Shown: in pieces, positions 1-11,645 of the stretch | Layout: each line of letters begins with the position of its first letter | Numbering within the stretch: the stretch's first letter is position 1 | From: Rhineura floridana | Taxonomy: Eukaryota > Chordata > Lepidosauria > Squamata > Rhineuridae | Assembly: GCF_030035675.1 (NCBI RefSeq) | Contig: NC_084481.1 | Span: forward strand, 231,042,927 to 231,106,926 | DNA length: 64,000 nt | Direction of reading: 5' to 3' | Notes under the pieces: model-generated | The model's input: the letters and a program-made list of their open reading frames with translations, nothing else | What the model was told of the DNA's origin: nothing | Database searches by the model: none | Position numbers and translations under genes: made by a program

Positions 1-127
1 TTCCTGTTCTGGGCATATCTCCTGACTGGAATGAGGAAAGTGCAAAACTATGGAGGAAAGCTGCCCTACACCAAATCACAACATCGATCTATCTAGTTCA
101 GTTATTGTCTAAACTGTCTCAGCTCCT

Positions 128-196
128 CCTGCAGATGGCAGGGATTGAACCTTGCATGCAAAGCATGTGCTTTACCACTGACACATGGCCCTTTCC
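128..196 (-). repeat. tRNA-Ala-derived SINE head, fragment
   Basis: Read on the minus strand this matches the head of the SINE seen whole at 9925, 14740, 48040 and 61965: a tRNA-Ala-like A-box region, a TTTGCATGCA anticodon-arm segment and a B box. Only the 5' part remains. Confidence 0.45.
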
Positions 197-361
197 CCCA
201 GGGATTCATGCAGGGATTTAACAGGCAGCCTCACATGTAAACGGATCACTCTGCTGCACCTTCACACCAGGAGCAGCGGGAGACTCCTATCAGCCTGATG
301 CAGAGATGTACAATAACAACAATAACAAAGTCATTATAAACCACCCTGTTCAGATCTTGGA

Positions 362-462
362 AGCGGGGGAAGCAACATAAGAAGAGCCTGTTGCATCAGG
401 CCAATGACGTACCTGGTCCAGCATCCTGTTCTCACAGTGGCCAACCAGATGCCAATATACAT
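362..462 (-). repeat. CR1-type LINE 3' end, fragment
   Basis: The sequence reading 'aagaagagcctg..ggcca..cctg..tccagcatcctgttctcacagtggccaac' in pieces matches the antisense 3' end of the LINE family present at 56425-57005 and, in sense, at 42000-42265. It is a short 5'-truncated copy. Confidence 0.6.
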
Positions 463-744
463 TAAATAATTCCATCGTTTTTCATGATGTACACAATCAA
501 AGGCACAATCAAAACCCTACCCACACCCAGACAAGACCAACTGGGAGATGGGAAGGCCAGCACAAAAAAACTCATGCATGCTTTAGACTCCCAGGAGACT
601 TTCAGTACTTCATTCATTCAGTTATTGCAGCAGGGTTCTGACGGCACAATAGTGCAGCCCAGCAAAACATTCAGAAAGCCTCTGTGCCAGCAGTTTTCTA
701 AAGACGGAAGTTTTTAAAAAAGACCATAACTGAACTTCAGAGCA

Positions 745-1020
745 GCATCTAAATAGGAACGGGGCCTTTAGCATGGTGGCACCAACTGGACCCTTTGGAA
801 CCCCCACCCATTACATACTGGACAGGCGCCGTCTCCATGGTCTTTTTGGCGCCTATTGGACACTTTCCTCTTTCAACAAGCCTTTTTATCCCAGTTTGTA
901 TCTGTACTGGATTTGAAATTGGTAATGTATACGAAATTGCTTTGTATATGTCTTTATTGTTAAATTGCTTCGAGATGTATCCTAGGAAGCGATGCATAAA
1001 TAGAAGTACCTAAATAAAAG
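745..1020 (+). repeat. L2-clade LINE 3' end
   Basis: A degenerate version of the conserved L2 C-terminal segment (ending in STSLF) is followed by the usual 3' UTR and a short A-rich tail near 1010-1025. It is a relic of the family whose larger copy lies at 32865-34460. Confidence 0.55.
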
Positions 1021-1689
1021 AAATATATCTAATTTAAAACTTGTAAATGCCTATGGAAATAAAATAAAATGGCAGTCCTCACCAATTTCCCAACCAGTCT
1101 CTCACTATAGTAACAATTCCCCTTCCCCACCCTTAAAAACAAACAAACACCAACATGTTTTGGAAAGCCCAAGACATCAAAAACAAGTGGAACTGCCGAC
1201 AGACACCTCACCAGGGGCATATTAGGAACAGTACCTTCAGGGAGCAGCCGCTCTGCGCAGTTTCAGACATCACAGCACCCTCGGTGTTCTGCGCAATCCT
1301 TTGAAGGGCATTTCTGAAGAACAAAGGATGGGAAGAGGACGTTAGAGGGCAACAGGCAATTAGCAGGCAGCAAACATTTCATCTTTATAGAAAGGACACA
1401 TCATGAAAATTACCAGAGGACAAGATCAACCAGATGTATTAAAAGCACCAACACCCAGAACATCACAGCCTCTCCTCTCTGGAGGGCAACAGGAATTACA
1501 AGTCAAAGTAGCGAGAGAGGGCAGTGAATTGCCAAAAGCTACTGCAGATGCGGCAGTCCCAATGACTTGTCTTCTGGAGATTTACAGCCCACCTCAACAC
1601 AAAAAGCTCAAGGAGAGTCACAAAGAACCAAAACAATACAAGGACGTATCAAAATACCCAACATGTGGGCAAAATCGTTATAAATGGGA

Positions 1690-2242
1690 TAAAGACTGTG
1701 GGAATGCTGTGGACATAATATCTCTCGACTTCAGCAACGCTTTTGACAAAGTGCCCCGTGATATTCTGATTAGGAAGCTAGCTAAATGTGGGCTGGATAG
1801 AACAACTATCAGGTGGATCCATAGCTGGCTCCAGAATCGTACTCAGAGTGCTTGTCAATGGTTCCTTCTCAAACTGGGGGGAGCTAATGGGTGGGGTACC
1901 GCAGGGCTTGGTCCTGGGTCCAGTGCTCTTCAACATTTTTATTAATGACTTGGATGAGGAGGGGCAGGGAATGCTTGTCAGATTTGCAGATGATACAAAA
2001 TTGGGAGGGATAGCTAATACCTTGGAATACAGAAACAAAATTCAAGTGATCTTGATAGGCTGGAGCATTGAGCTGAACACAACAGAATGAAATTTAACAG
2101 ACAAAAGTGCAAAGTTCTACACCTAGGAAAAAGAAACCAAATCCCACCTGTCAGGAATGCTTTAATTGGGATTCCTGCATTGAGCAAGGGGTTGAACTCG
2201 ATGGCTTTATATGCCCCTTCCAACTCTATGATTCTATGATTC
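1690..2242 (+). mobile_element. CR1 LINE, reverse transcriptase 3' part
   Basis: Two overlapping frames encode conserved CR1 reverse transcriptase blocks: a VDIISLDFSNAFDKV segment, a GVPQGLVLGPVLFNIFINDL segment and the catalytic-site block FADDTKLGG. The element ends at 2215-2242 in the diagnostic CR1 tail with repeated ATTCTATG units. It is 5'-truncated and its frame is interrupted, so it is a dead copy. It explains the plus-strand open frames at 1403-2090. Confidence 0.9.
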
Positions 2243-2249
2243 TAAATGG

Positions 2250-2610
2250 CAAGAACTCCAGGAAGCTGCCTTATAAGGAGACAGACCACTGGATTAATCT
2301 AGCTCAGCGTAGCCAATTGGTGCCCTACGGTGGTCTTTGGACTCCGAGTCCCACTGGCCGCACCAAGCATGGCCGATGGCCAGGAATGATGGGAGCTGTA
2401 ATCCAACAGCATTTGGAGGTCACCAGGACTGGCCACCTCTGATTAGCTCAAATGCTGTCAACACTGACTGGCAGCATCTCTTCAGGGTCCCAAGCAGAGG
2501 TTTTTCCCATCCCCTGCTACCAGCTCCTTTTGACTGGAGTTGCTCAGAATTGTACTAGAGGCCTTCTATGCTCAAAGCATGTACAGTACTCTGCGACTGA
2601 GTGACAGCCC
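2250..2610 (-). repeat. tRNA-Ala SINE interrupted by a foldback element
   Basis: The 3' half of the Ala-type SINE lies at about 2250-2330 (antisense: 'aggaagctgccttata') and SINE-head-like sequence reappears at about 2545-2610. Between them sits a palindromic element at 2332-2445. Confidence 0.45.
2332..2445. mobile_element. Palindromic hAT-like MITE (family A)
   Basis: Imperfect inverted repeat with the recurrent core 'ggatgatgggagttgtagtcca' and its complement, here degraded. The same palindrome recurs at 12775, 13835, 20405, 27905, 35695, 46115, 48550, 53655 and 63240. No coding capacity. hAT assignment is inferred from its TIR-like ends and is not proven. Confidence 0.55.
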
Positions 2611-2764
2611 TTCCACTTCCTGCCAGCTTAATCCGTGCAAACAAGAGGCAGCCCTACTGTGATAGCCTTTCAGTGATTCAGAAAAACATGAGGGCTGGAC
2701 TTTTTTTCCAGGTGGCAAAGGGGAGGGAGGCGGTTTCAGAGATAATGCAACATTTTAGCATGTG

Positions 2765-2930
2765 TTTTTAAATTGTTTTTAATTTTTTTTTTAATTGTGT
2801 TTTTAAATTGTTTTTCTGTTTTAAAATTTGTATATTTGTTTTTAATGTTTTTAACTGCTGTAAACGCCTGAGAGCTTTGGCTATGGGGTGGTGTATAAAT
2901 GTAATAAATAAATAGATAAACAAACTTGCC
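2765..2930 (+). repeat. LINE 3' end (CR1/L2 group)
   Basis: T-rich 3' UTR followed by 'gctgtaaacgcctgagagc' and the terminal pattern 'ggtggtgtataaatgtaata' with AATA-type tail at 2900-2920. No reading frame remains. Confidence 0.5.
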
Positions 2931-4043
2931 TCCCCTAGAGCAAGCCTGAGCAGGAAGCCTTGGCTACCGTTCGTGGATTGTCTGGAGCGAGACAAACCCT
3001 TAGCACAGGCTCCAACATAAACGCCACACCAAACCATGGGTTCGCTTCAGGTAGCATGGCAGCAGCAGGAATGGGAGGGGGGAGTGAAGCGCTCTGGATT
3101 TTTACAGAGAACCTACACACACTCACTCGTTCACGCTTAGCCATGGTTTGGCTTCGCATTGAGGCAAATGAGACCGCTGCACGAAACTGACCTTGTAATT
3201 TATGATATTTTAACTGGGTTTTTTCTTTTTTTTAAAGAACTTAGTTTGCAAGCTGCTTTTGATTTTTAAAAGGAAAGGGGTAGAATTGTTTTTTTCTAAA
3301 TAAAGCTCAGCCCTCTACACTACTATACCTCACTGCCCCTCAACGTACTTCAAACTTCACAGAGTAGCAATGAGGCAAGCTCCGGTCATTAAGAACTATA
3401 TCATTTAATATTACCATATAGTAACCTGGTCCTGGGTGTCTGTGGGTCTGGAAGGGACATCTGCCCGGAACAAGCCGGAAGTTTGCACAAAGAAGCCATT
3501 TTCTCTGGGAGATTACAGTTCCACAGCTGGCCGCGGCACCAGAGTGGCCAAGACAGACATGTGCTCAAAAGGCACTGCCCTCTTTCTTCACTCCCAGCTA
3601 TGGATAAGCAAAACCATCAATTTCAATTTCTCTCACTTTCTCTTTTTTCCATTCTGAAGTTTGGGCTCTCCACGTTTCCATATGTTTGCAGATTTTTTTT
3701 TTAAAGTCCCCATGAAAATTCATCAGCATTCAGTGTGAATTTCTGCTAATACACATACACACCTTTATATGCAGTTTTGCCTAGCGTGCCCATTTTTGCA
3801 AAGCAATTGCCCCTAATATAATGCAGTTGTGTTATTTTCACTAATGCATTATCATGCACAGTTTACCCTAGTGCATGCATTTTCTACACGTTTGGTTGGA
3901 GAAGTGAATTGCCAAATTCTGAGAAGTGCAGATTTTTAAGGCTAGCTGGGTTTTTTGGATAAACAGGTAGAAAAGGGACGAATGGGGTTGTACAGCTGGG
4001 GGTTAATGAGCAGAGGTTTCTGTTGCTCACTCCTGCCCTGTGG
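2930..4043. other. No gene recognised
   Basis: Short open frames only, none with a recognisable domain. Mostly unique-looking sequence with T-rich patches at 3215-3305. Confidence 0.5.
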
Positions 4044-4051
4044 CTCTAAGA

Positions 4052-4309
4052 CAGTGGTTCTCAAACTTTTTTGGTTCGCGGCGCACTGTAAAACATATAA
4101 AAATTTTCTGGCGCACTTCATGTACAAAATTAAAAATATATTCATATATTTTAAACTATGAATAAAAATAAACTATAGAAAACTATTACTTACCCTATAC
4201 AAATGGGTTTCTTCTCATTTTTAAAATATACTTTCATAATATTTGAGGCACACCTAGCCACCTCTTAGGGCGCACCAGTGTGCCTGGGCGCACCGTTTGA
4301 GAATCACTG
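4052..4309. mobile_element. hAT MITE with 8-bp target duplication
   Basis: Terminal inverted repeats CAGTGGTTCTCAAAC at the left and its complement ending CACTG at the right. It is flanked on both sides by the 8-bp direct repeat CTCTAAGA (4044-4051 and 4310-4317), the target-site length of hAT transposases. The TIR resembles the Charlie group. The 258-bp interior is AT-rich with no coding capacity, so it is a non-autonomous copy moved in trans. Confidence 0.92.
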
Positions 4310-4414
4310 CTCTAAGAGCTCTAACCACACACTCCCTGCTATCAGGGCACCTTGGAAACTAAAAACAATTGACATTTTGGGACAAGATCCTATTATGCAA
4401 ATTCAGAAGCCATA

Positions 4415-4634
4415 CAGGCGGGCCCCGCTTACATGGCAGGTTCCGTTCCGGACTGCTGCCGAAAAGCGGAAACTGCCGAAAAGTGGAACCCATAGACAAT
4501 AATGGTGCGCGTTGTGCAAAAATGGCACGCGATGGGAAAAACCGCCGTAAAAGCAGAACAAGCGCCTTAAAGCGGGGACTTTCCACTTTTGCGCAACACT
4601 GCAAAGCAAAGCACCGTAAAGCGGGGCCTGCCTG
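4415..4634. mobile_element. Tigger/pogo-like MITE
   Basis: Terminal inverted repeats CAGGCGGGCCCCGCTTA and its complement (left end 4415, right end 4634), flanked by TA dinucleotides at 4413-4414 and 4635-4636. A TA target and CAGG-type GC-rich ends fit the Tc1/mariner superfamily, pogo/Tigger branch. 220 bp, no coding capacity. Confidence 0.8.
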
Positions 4635-5189
4635 TATATGCAGGAAGGTTAATGCTTATCTTTAAGTTCATCATTTTAAATTTTAACAACAAAGCATCAC
4701 ACAACAGTAAAAAAAGAAAAAGAAACCCAAAACACAACACCACACAATGAAAACCCTCAGCAAAAATGCAAAAACCCAAAGCATGGGAAGAAAATGTATC
4801 CGCAGTAGAGTTTGTCTTTGGGCTTTCATTTCTGGAGGTTTTGAAACCAGATGGAAATTCCTCCTTAGGTGTTACCAGCTCTCAACCAAACCTACCTCAC
4901 AGGGCTGTTGTGAGGCTACAATGCCACTTTTGAGCTCCCCTGAGGAAGGTAACAAATTGTTTTTTTTAAAAAATCTTGATTTTCCATCTCTGCTTCTGCA
5001 ACATTGAGGTTTAGAAACTCAGCACATTTTTGAGACAATACTCACTGGTACAGAGTACTGGGGTGTCTCTCTCTTTTTTTTCCTGCCCATGGCAGCCATT
5101 TGTGCTGGCACCCACCGCACTTTTATCAAGATGGCACCTCATTTCCCCCCAAAAAAACAGCAGTGCAGAAATTTATTTCTAAAAGCAGC

Positions 5190-5290
5190 ACAAGAACGTA
5201 AGAAAAGTCCTGATGGATTAGGCCAGAGGCCCATCTAGTTTAGGATCTTCTTCTCACAGTGGCCAATCAGATGCCTATGGGAAGCCCACC
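5190..5290 (-). repeat. CR1-type LINE 3' end, fragment
   Basis: Antisense copy of the LINE 3' end also found at 56425 ('cacagtggccaatcagatgcc'). Confidence 0.6.
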
Positions 5291-5347
5291 GGCAGGCATG
5301 AATGCAACAGCACTCTCCTCACTTGTAATTTCAGGCATGTGGTAATC

Positions 5348-5732
5348 ATGGAAAATGGAAATGGACTGCCTTCAAGTCGATCCCGACTTATGGAGACCCT
5401 ACAAATAGGGATTTCTTGGTAAGTGGTATTCAGAGGGGGGTTACCATTGCCTCCCTCTGAGGCTAGTCCTCCCCAGCTGGCTAGGGCCTGCTCAGCTTGC
5501 CACAGCTGCACAAGCCCGCTGCACAAGCTGGGGGGGCAACTGGGCTCCTTGGGACTATGCCGCTGGCCCACGGCTGCACAGGTGGCAGGGCACATAACCC
5601 CTGAGCTACTCACTGTGGGGTGATCTTTAGCTGGCCCTTGACGCCCAGGAGACACGAGCGGGGATTTGAACTCACAGACTCTAGACTCCCAGCCAGCCTC
5701 TCCTCCCCACTGTGCTATACCAGCTGTATGTG
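5348..5732 (-). repeat. tRNA-derived SINE with BovB-type tail, long variant
   Basis: On the plus strand it starts with the complement of a BovB-like 3' tail ('ctgccttcaagtcgatcccg') and ends near 5725 with a complement of a tRNA-like head. An extra GC-rich middle block (about 5455-5640) separates it from the ordinary Sauria-type SINEs at 13028 and 46545. A second copy of this long variant lies at 38365-38755 in the same orientation. Confidence 0.75.
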
Positions 5733-6544
5733 GTATTCATAGACAAACCTGCCCTGAATCTTCCAACATTATCCTGACTCTTCAGCATGAGCCCAGCTCA
5801 TCATGATCCTGTTACAGCTACACATTTTATACTTAAGGCCCCATTCCAGATTCCAGATTCTGAGCTTGTCTGGAGAGTTGAATCGGCTGTTGCACAACAT
5901 TTGTACAGAACGATACCAGAAGAACAATGAACAGCACAACCTGGCTAAATATCTCAAGTGCCCTGGACACCGCACAGCATGCAACGCACCTTTCCCTTCA
6001 CTCCCAACGGCAGGCTATGAAACGTCAGTCTTCAGCACCCTGGAGCTTGCGGCATAGAAGGAGGCCAGGAGTGCCAGGTAGCGCCCCCACTCCCCTCACA
6101 TACCTGCTAAGTTTAGACCAGCAGCTTATGAATAGACCAAGACATAGGAGCCTGCAAGGAAGGCAAGAGACAATGCCACACAAGCTTCCTCCACCCCAAC
6201 AAGCATCACTGCACACTCCAGAAGCTGTGATCCTTGATGGCACATCATACAGCTCTTCTTTTTTTTTAAAACCACCTGAAAAGCTCATCTGGGGAAGAAC
6301 GATGAAATCCAAGGTTGGCAAATGAGGACACTGTCAAAATTAGGAAAGACAACAGCGACCCTTATTGAATCCAGAAGATCACTCCTTCAAAACAACTGTC
6401 CAATCCTACATCTCTTGACTCAGAAATCTGTCCCGTTGATTAGGTGCTTCTCTTCAGAAGTGTGTGTGGAATTGCAGAGGGGCCTACTTCCAGGCAAATG
6501 TGCACAGGATTGGACTGCAAGCCTTTTAAATAAACTTACGGCTA

Positions 6545-6585
6545 CAAAAAAAGACTCTCTCCCTCTCTCTCTCTCTCTCTTCCCC
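6545..6585. repeat. (CT)n microsatellite
   Basis: Nearly pure CT dinucleotide tract. Confidence 0.9.
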
Positions 6586-6715
6586 CCTTGCCCCACAGGC
6601 AGGGATGTAACCCTTTCGGATTGTTTTCTTCCATATATCCAGGGCCATGTGGTTTGCACAATTCTGGGAAAACAGAGAAAGCACAAAATGTGGACTGCAG
6701 AATTTTTCTTCCTGA

Positions 6716-6843
<128 letters not shown>

Positions 6844-7069
6844 TATTTGATTTATATCCCACCCTTCCAGCAGAAGCCCTTATTTTTAAAATAAGCAGGA
6901 GGGGAAGCAACTTTCTGCCCCTTATGACTGAAAAGACAGACACCTGCAGACTCGCAGGTGAACATTCAGAAGCCAGAGAGGTGATTGATAAGATCCCCAG
7001 GGGCCTCGATGTAGGGTTTTAGCCTTGCCCCTGGATATGACTAGAAAAAGCAGAATAGATTATGCGGGG

Positions 7070-7475
7070 GGGAGGAAGATGTGGTATTTACATAATCTAT
7101 GCAGGTCATTTGAAACGTGTTGGAGGAGAGCTTTGCGGATACCATGGACTGCGAAAAAGACAAAGAATTGGGTGTTGGAACAAATTAAACCGGAACTATC
7201 ACTAGAAGCTAAAATGATGAAACTGAGGTTATCATACTTTGGACACCTCATTAGAAGACATGATTCACTAGAAAAGATGATAATGCTGGGAAAAACAGAA
7301 GGGAGTAGAAAAAGAGGAAGGCCAGACAAGAGATGGATTGATTCCATAATGGAAGCCACAGACCTGAACTTACAAGATCTAAACAGAGTGGTTCATGACA
7401 GATGCTATTGGAGGTCACTGATTCATAGGGTTGCCGTAAGTTATAGTCGACTTGGAGGCACATAACAAGACCAAC
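7070..7475 (+). mobile_element. BovB (RTE) LINE 3' end
   Basis: The frame 7025-7465 carries the conserved BovB C-terminal segment: WRRALRIPWTAKKTKNWVLE, then FGHLIRRHDSLEKMIMLGK, then GRPDKRWIDSI and the terminal 'VVHDRCYWRSLIHRVA'. The DNA ends in the BovB 3' terminus ('cgtaagttatagtcgacttg') and a CAACAA-rich end near 7475. It is 5'-truncated. Confidence 0.93.
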
Positions 7476-7479
7476 AACA

Positions 7480-8950
7480 TGCAGGTTGTGGAATTCTGCT
7501 CTTTGGGCAGAGAGGAAGCAGGCGCGCATTATGTGCCACCACAATCGCCATGGCTGACTGAGCTGCCTGGGCACCACACACATGCGAAGAGCGGGCACAG
7601 AGAGACAAAACCTCAACAGTTGCTCTGTAACTGTGGTGTTTCCTCTTACTGGAACAGGAAAAGATCCTTTCACTTTGGCTGACTTTCAAAAGGCAGCATT
7701 AAGGTGAAACAGGGCAGAGGAGGAGAATTAACCTGGCTGGGGGGGAGTATTAGTTCACTGAAGAAATGCATATTATACTTTCATACTGGCTAAAACCTCC
7801 TTGGCTCTCTTGGGCACTCGATGAAAGAGCAAGAAATGCAAGACGGCTTTAGGATGCCTCCAGACGGTCACATTTTTGCAGGAGGGACTCAAGTGCGTAC
7901 TGTAAAATTAGGTTTGCGCAATTAAAGTGGATAAAAGCGTTCTTCTGCTATAGCACAGCAAATCCACTTAAAAAAAAAGGACTTTTTGTGGTTAGGAAAG
8001 CAACTGGAAAATGCACTAAAGAGTGTGGGCTGAATGAAGCCTAACAGGAAGGCGTGTAAACACCGCACAAGCAAGCCAGGAGGAACACTCATTGTCGTAG
8101 AACCGTCCCGCAAACCAATCTGAACAAATGCTTAATAGAGCCCGGGCATCATCTAACCTCCTCGTAAGGCTTGCGTAAGCAAATCAGGATCATTGCTCAG
8201 ATCATCTAAGGGAGCCCCTTAGAAAGAGGGGAGCTGTTTGCAGCCCGCCATCCACCCAGTAAGCACTGAGCTGTTTTCAGGGGCGTACATTCCGTTCTTT
8301 TCTGCCTCCAGACCAACTCCCCCTTCTATTCCAGCTGCAGAGCATTACTTCAGTGGCTTCTCATGGAATTATTCTCATTCTGCACCAGTTTCTCCCTTCC
8401 CACACTTATATGCTTGAAATAGAAATCCTCTATTAACTTGAGAGCTAACAGGAGGTGGATATTATTCTCTCTCTGGAGCAATAGAAGCAGTTAGCTCCAA
8501 ATGACTAGGCCTGTCTGCATTGTACTGCTAAAGCCATTCTCTCTCCCCCCCCCCGCCAACTTCTCAAGAACCTCAGAACTACTTGCTCAATCTCCCAGAG
8601 GAAACCAGTTTGGATTTTCACACTCCACCAGCAGCAGGAAAATGGTTAGTTCCACAGCAAGAGAGCAGACTTCCAGGTGGAGTTCTTGCAGCAAAGCAGA
8701 AATAAAACTGCCGCTGAATGTATCCACATGAATGTAACTGTGGCCAGTTAAAAATCAGCATGTTCCTTTGTTGCTCTTTACTCAGATCACAGATGGATTG
8801 CATCCGAGACTGTAACATATGTGGGTGGGTGAGAGATACCCTTTTTGCACATTTCCTGTTGAAGAGCTTAAGTCCACTGCATTGAAAAAGCCCACACCAC
8901 AGTTGGTGCTGGTCAATGCCAGCCTTCTGGGGTTAGTGTTCTTTCAACAA
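7480..8950. other. No gene recognised
   Basis: No convincing coding exon, RNA gene or repeat family. A C-run at 8548-8558 is the only low-complexity tract. Confidence 0.5.
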
Positions 8951-8959
8951 ACCATGTAT

Positions 8960-9165
8960 ATATGTGTGTGAGTGGTTAGAGGGTTGGACTACGACCTGGG
9001 AGACCAGGGTTCAAATCCCCACATAGCCATGAAGCTCATTTGGTGACCTTGGGCCAGACACTGCCTTGAAGGCAGTCCATTTCCATTTTGTGTCAAACTG
9101 ACTTGGCAGATCGAAGTTCAGGCAAGCAAAAAAAACCCTGCCTGCTCTCAGGAATGTGAAATAAA
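8960..9165 (+). repeat. Sauria-type tRNA SINE
   Basis: tRNA-like head with A box ('tggttagagggttggac') and B box ('ggttcaaatcc'), a conserved body ('tgaccttgggcca'), then an internally deleted BovB-like tail at about 9066-9085. Confidence 0.8.
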
Positions 9166-9201
9166 ATTGGCATAGGCAGAATATATGTGTACACACACAT
9201 A

Positions 9202-9695
9202 CAGTGCCTTGCAAAAGTAATCAGCCCCCTGACCAATGCTCTCATATTACTGAATTACAAATGGGACATTGTAATTTCGTTCTGTATGATATCTTATTTT
9301 GAAACACTGAAATGCAAAATCAATTATTGTAAGGTGACATTGGTTTTATGTTGGGAAATGTTTGTAAGAAACACAAAAAACTGAAACATGTTGCTTGCAT
9401 AAGTATTCAGCCCCCAAACATTAATATCTGGTAGAGCCACCTTTCGCTGCAATAACAGCTTTAAGTCTTTTGGGGTAGGTATGTGCCAGCTTTGCACACA
9501 AAGTCGGGGGGATTTTGGCCCATTCTTCTTGGCAGATTCGCTCCAGGTCATTCAGGTTGGTTGGACGTTGCTTGTGGAGTGCAATTTTCAAAGAATGCCA
9601 CAGATTCTCAATGAGATTGAGATCAGGATTTTGACTGGGCCACGGTAGGACATTCACCTTTTTATTCTTGAGCCACTCCAATGTGGAAGTCCCAC
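9202..9695 (-). mobile_element. Tc1/mariner transposon, 3' portion
   Basis: The right terminal repeat starts at about 9203 (CAGTGCCTTGCAAAAGTAAT). The minus-strand frame 9681-9421 encodes the C-terminus of a Tc1-type DDE transposase: LPWPSQNPDLNLIENLWHSL contains the third catalytic acidic residue (E in IENLW), then the family's closing segment. The N-terminal half, the DNA-binding domain, the first two catalytic aspartates and the other terminal repeat are missing, so the element is dead. The truncation point near 9695 abuts other repeat sequence. Confidence 0.93.
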
Positions 9696-9739
9696 GGTGA
9701 TTGGCAAATGGCGATGGGGGCAGGACTGTGAAATCCAGA

Positions 9740-9852
9740 AGGCCCTAGTCACGGTCTGGTACATCGGTGGTGGATACAGATTCAGACGGATTCATTGTTA
9801 AGGACTATATTTTGGAAGACAATCTTACTCGGTCATGAGTGATCACCAAGAA
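9740..9852 (+). repeat. 3' end of a LINE with a C-terminal zinc finger
   Basis: The string 'ttggaagacaatcttactcg' followed by 'tcatgagtgatc' is shared with the ends of the elements at 44280-44625 (plus) and 31085 (minus). Only the last ~100 bp remain. Confidence 0.6.
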
Positions 9853-9924
9853 TGTTTCAACACTATTTTTATATTGTGGTATTAGCAGCACTCAGGACTC
9901 CATGGGGACATGTTTGACAGGGTA

Positions 9925-10120
9925 CAAAGCTCAGTGGTACAGCATTTGCCTTGTATGCAGAAGGTTCCAGGCCCAACTGTTGGCACCTCCCGGTAGGGAT
10001 GAAAAAGACCCCTGCCTGAAACCCTGTACAACTGCTGCCAGTCAGTGTAAACAATACTGAGCTGGATGGGCCAATGGTTTGACTCAGTACAAGGCAGCTT
10101 TTTCAGTTCCTACTAGGAAA
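9925..10120 (+). repeat. tRNA-Ala-derived SINE
   Basis: Head resembles tRNA-Ala(TGC): 'agctcagtggtacagcat' (A box) and a degenerate B box. The body has 'ctgctgccagtcagtgta' and the 3' end 'aaggcagctttttcagttcc'. Confidence 0.8.
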
Positions 10121-10124
10121 GAGG

Positions 10125-10318
10125 CGTAGTTCAGTGGCTCGGCACACGCTGCTGTGCTTGCAGGTGGTCCCAGGTTCAGTCCCTGGCGTCTCCAGATAGG
10201 GTTGGGAATGTCACCTGTCTAAAACGCTGGAGAGCTGCTGCCAGTCAGTGTACATGATACCGGGCGAAATCAACCAACGGTCTGACTAGGTATAAGGCAG
10301 TTCCTCATGTTCCTCTAA
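10125..10318 (+). repeat. tRNA-Ala-derived SINE
   Basis: Second copy immediately downstream of the one at 9925, same orientation, with B box 'ggttcagtccc' and ending 'ataaggcagttcctcatgtt'. The pair forms a head-to-tail couple. Confidence 0.8.
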
Positions 10319-10319
10319 G

Positions 10320-11175
10320 TCAGCCCCTGCTCCTGAAGCGTGTCACCACACCTGCAGCATTTCTGCAGGGTAACTGGGAACTTCACCAAATGAAGCCTGG
10401 GTATATACCTACGTGCACTGCCACCATTCCACTTGAGAAAACGTACTCAGTAGCGGCAGCAGAATGTTTGAAGAACTTCAGAGGGAAGGCAACTGCCTCC
10501 CTTCTTTTTCTACTTTCCCCCATCCAGTGGAATACTGCCCCCTATAAATGGGTGGGGTGGGAAAAATGTTGACTCTTGACGGCAACGAGAGATCTGCACG
10601 ACTCGTCTGCACAGGATGGCAAGCCACAGTCAACACCATGAATGCACAGGTTGCTCCTCTCTGCTAGCAAGTGGGAGAAACAGGCCACGATCCTTGCTTA
10701 GCGTTATGTCCAAAACGGGGACCGAGCAAAGCAAACCACAGTCCTGGTTCAGATGGGATGCTAAACCAAGGATTGTGGCTTCTTGCTTCCACTTGCTGGG
10801 GGAGAGAAGCAGAGCAGGAGCAATCTGCACGTTCACGGTAGCCATGGATTACTGTGGGCTGTGACCACAGCGATTGTCACCACTCCCACATCGCCATCAC
10901 AGCTGCTTGTCTTCAGAGAACGCCTTGCTAGCTTCTGTCTGAAGACAGTATTGACCGTATCCATGGAAAATATGGCACAATCCACGGCTTCAAGGCAAGA
11001 GGCAAGAAAATAGAAATTAAGAGTCAGCCAGTGATTTGTCACAAGAGTAGGTCCGCAGTGGAACTGGCTGGTAGGGGCCTAGATACCATCGGGGTGGGGT
11101 CTTGTTTAGGGGTTGTAGCAAGGGCCAAGATTTAATTTTGAGCATGCGTTATTTTTCCTATAATCTGGACTATGT
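10320..11175. other. No gene recognised
   Basis: No supported exon, RNA gene or known repeat. Confidence 0.45.
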
Positions 11176-11179
11176 CCTT

Positions 11180-11412
11180 ATATTTGTTATTGTTAGACTC
11201 TTATTTTGAAGTATCCATAGACTGTTTAAATTTACTGGATATTTATTAGTATGAGATATTTTCATTAGCTTATGGTTTATGGCTGTTTACATTTTGTTAT
11301 GCCTTCTAACCGTTAATGAACTGTGTAAACTTTGTGACGTTGTGAGCCACCTTGAGCATGATTTACTATGGAAAGATGGCATACAAATAAACAGTTATGA
11401 TAATGATGATGT
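11180..11412 (+). repeat. LINE 3' end
   Basis: AT-rich 3' UTR ending in 'tgagccaccttgagcatgat' and 'ggcatacaaataaac', a typical LINE terminus followed by a degenerate tail. Confidence 0.5.
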
Positions 11413-11429
11413 GGAGTCTCCTGTTGTTA

Positions 11430-11645
11430 AAGGGCGGAATTCAATTAACTTTTTTGTGCTAGTGCAAGGGGATTTCCCCCCCTCCCCCCATGCATGCCCT
11501 GCGCACTGTCCGCAAATCTGCTCCAGAGGGTTGGGGGAACCCACAGAAGAGATTTGGGAGTAGCACAGGGTGAGATTATTGCACAAGGAGAAATCCTTGT
11601 GCTGGCAAAACCTTTGCCACAGCGCTACGTTGAATACAGCCCAAA
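11430..11645. repeat. Unclassified foldback repeat (family D)
   Basis: Shares a ~215-bp layout with 24242-24472, 21790-22020 and part of 48345-48450: ends related to 'gctagtgcaagg' and 'ccttgtgctggcaaa' in inverted orientation around a core containing 'ctgctccagagggttggggg'. No coding capacity. Confidence 0.55.
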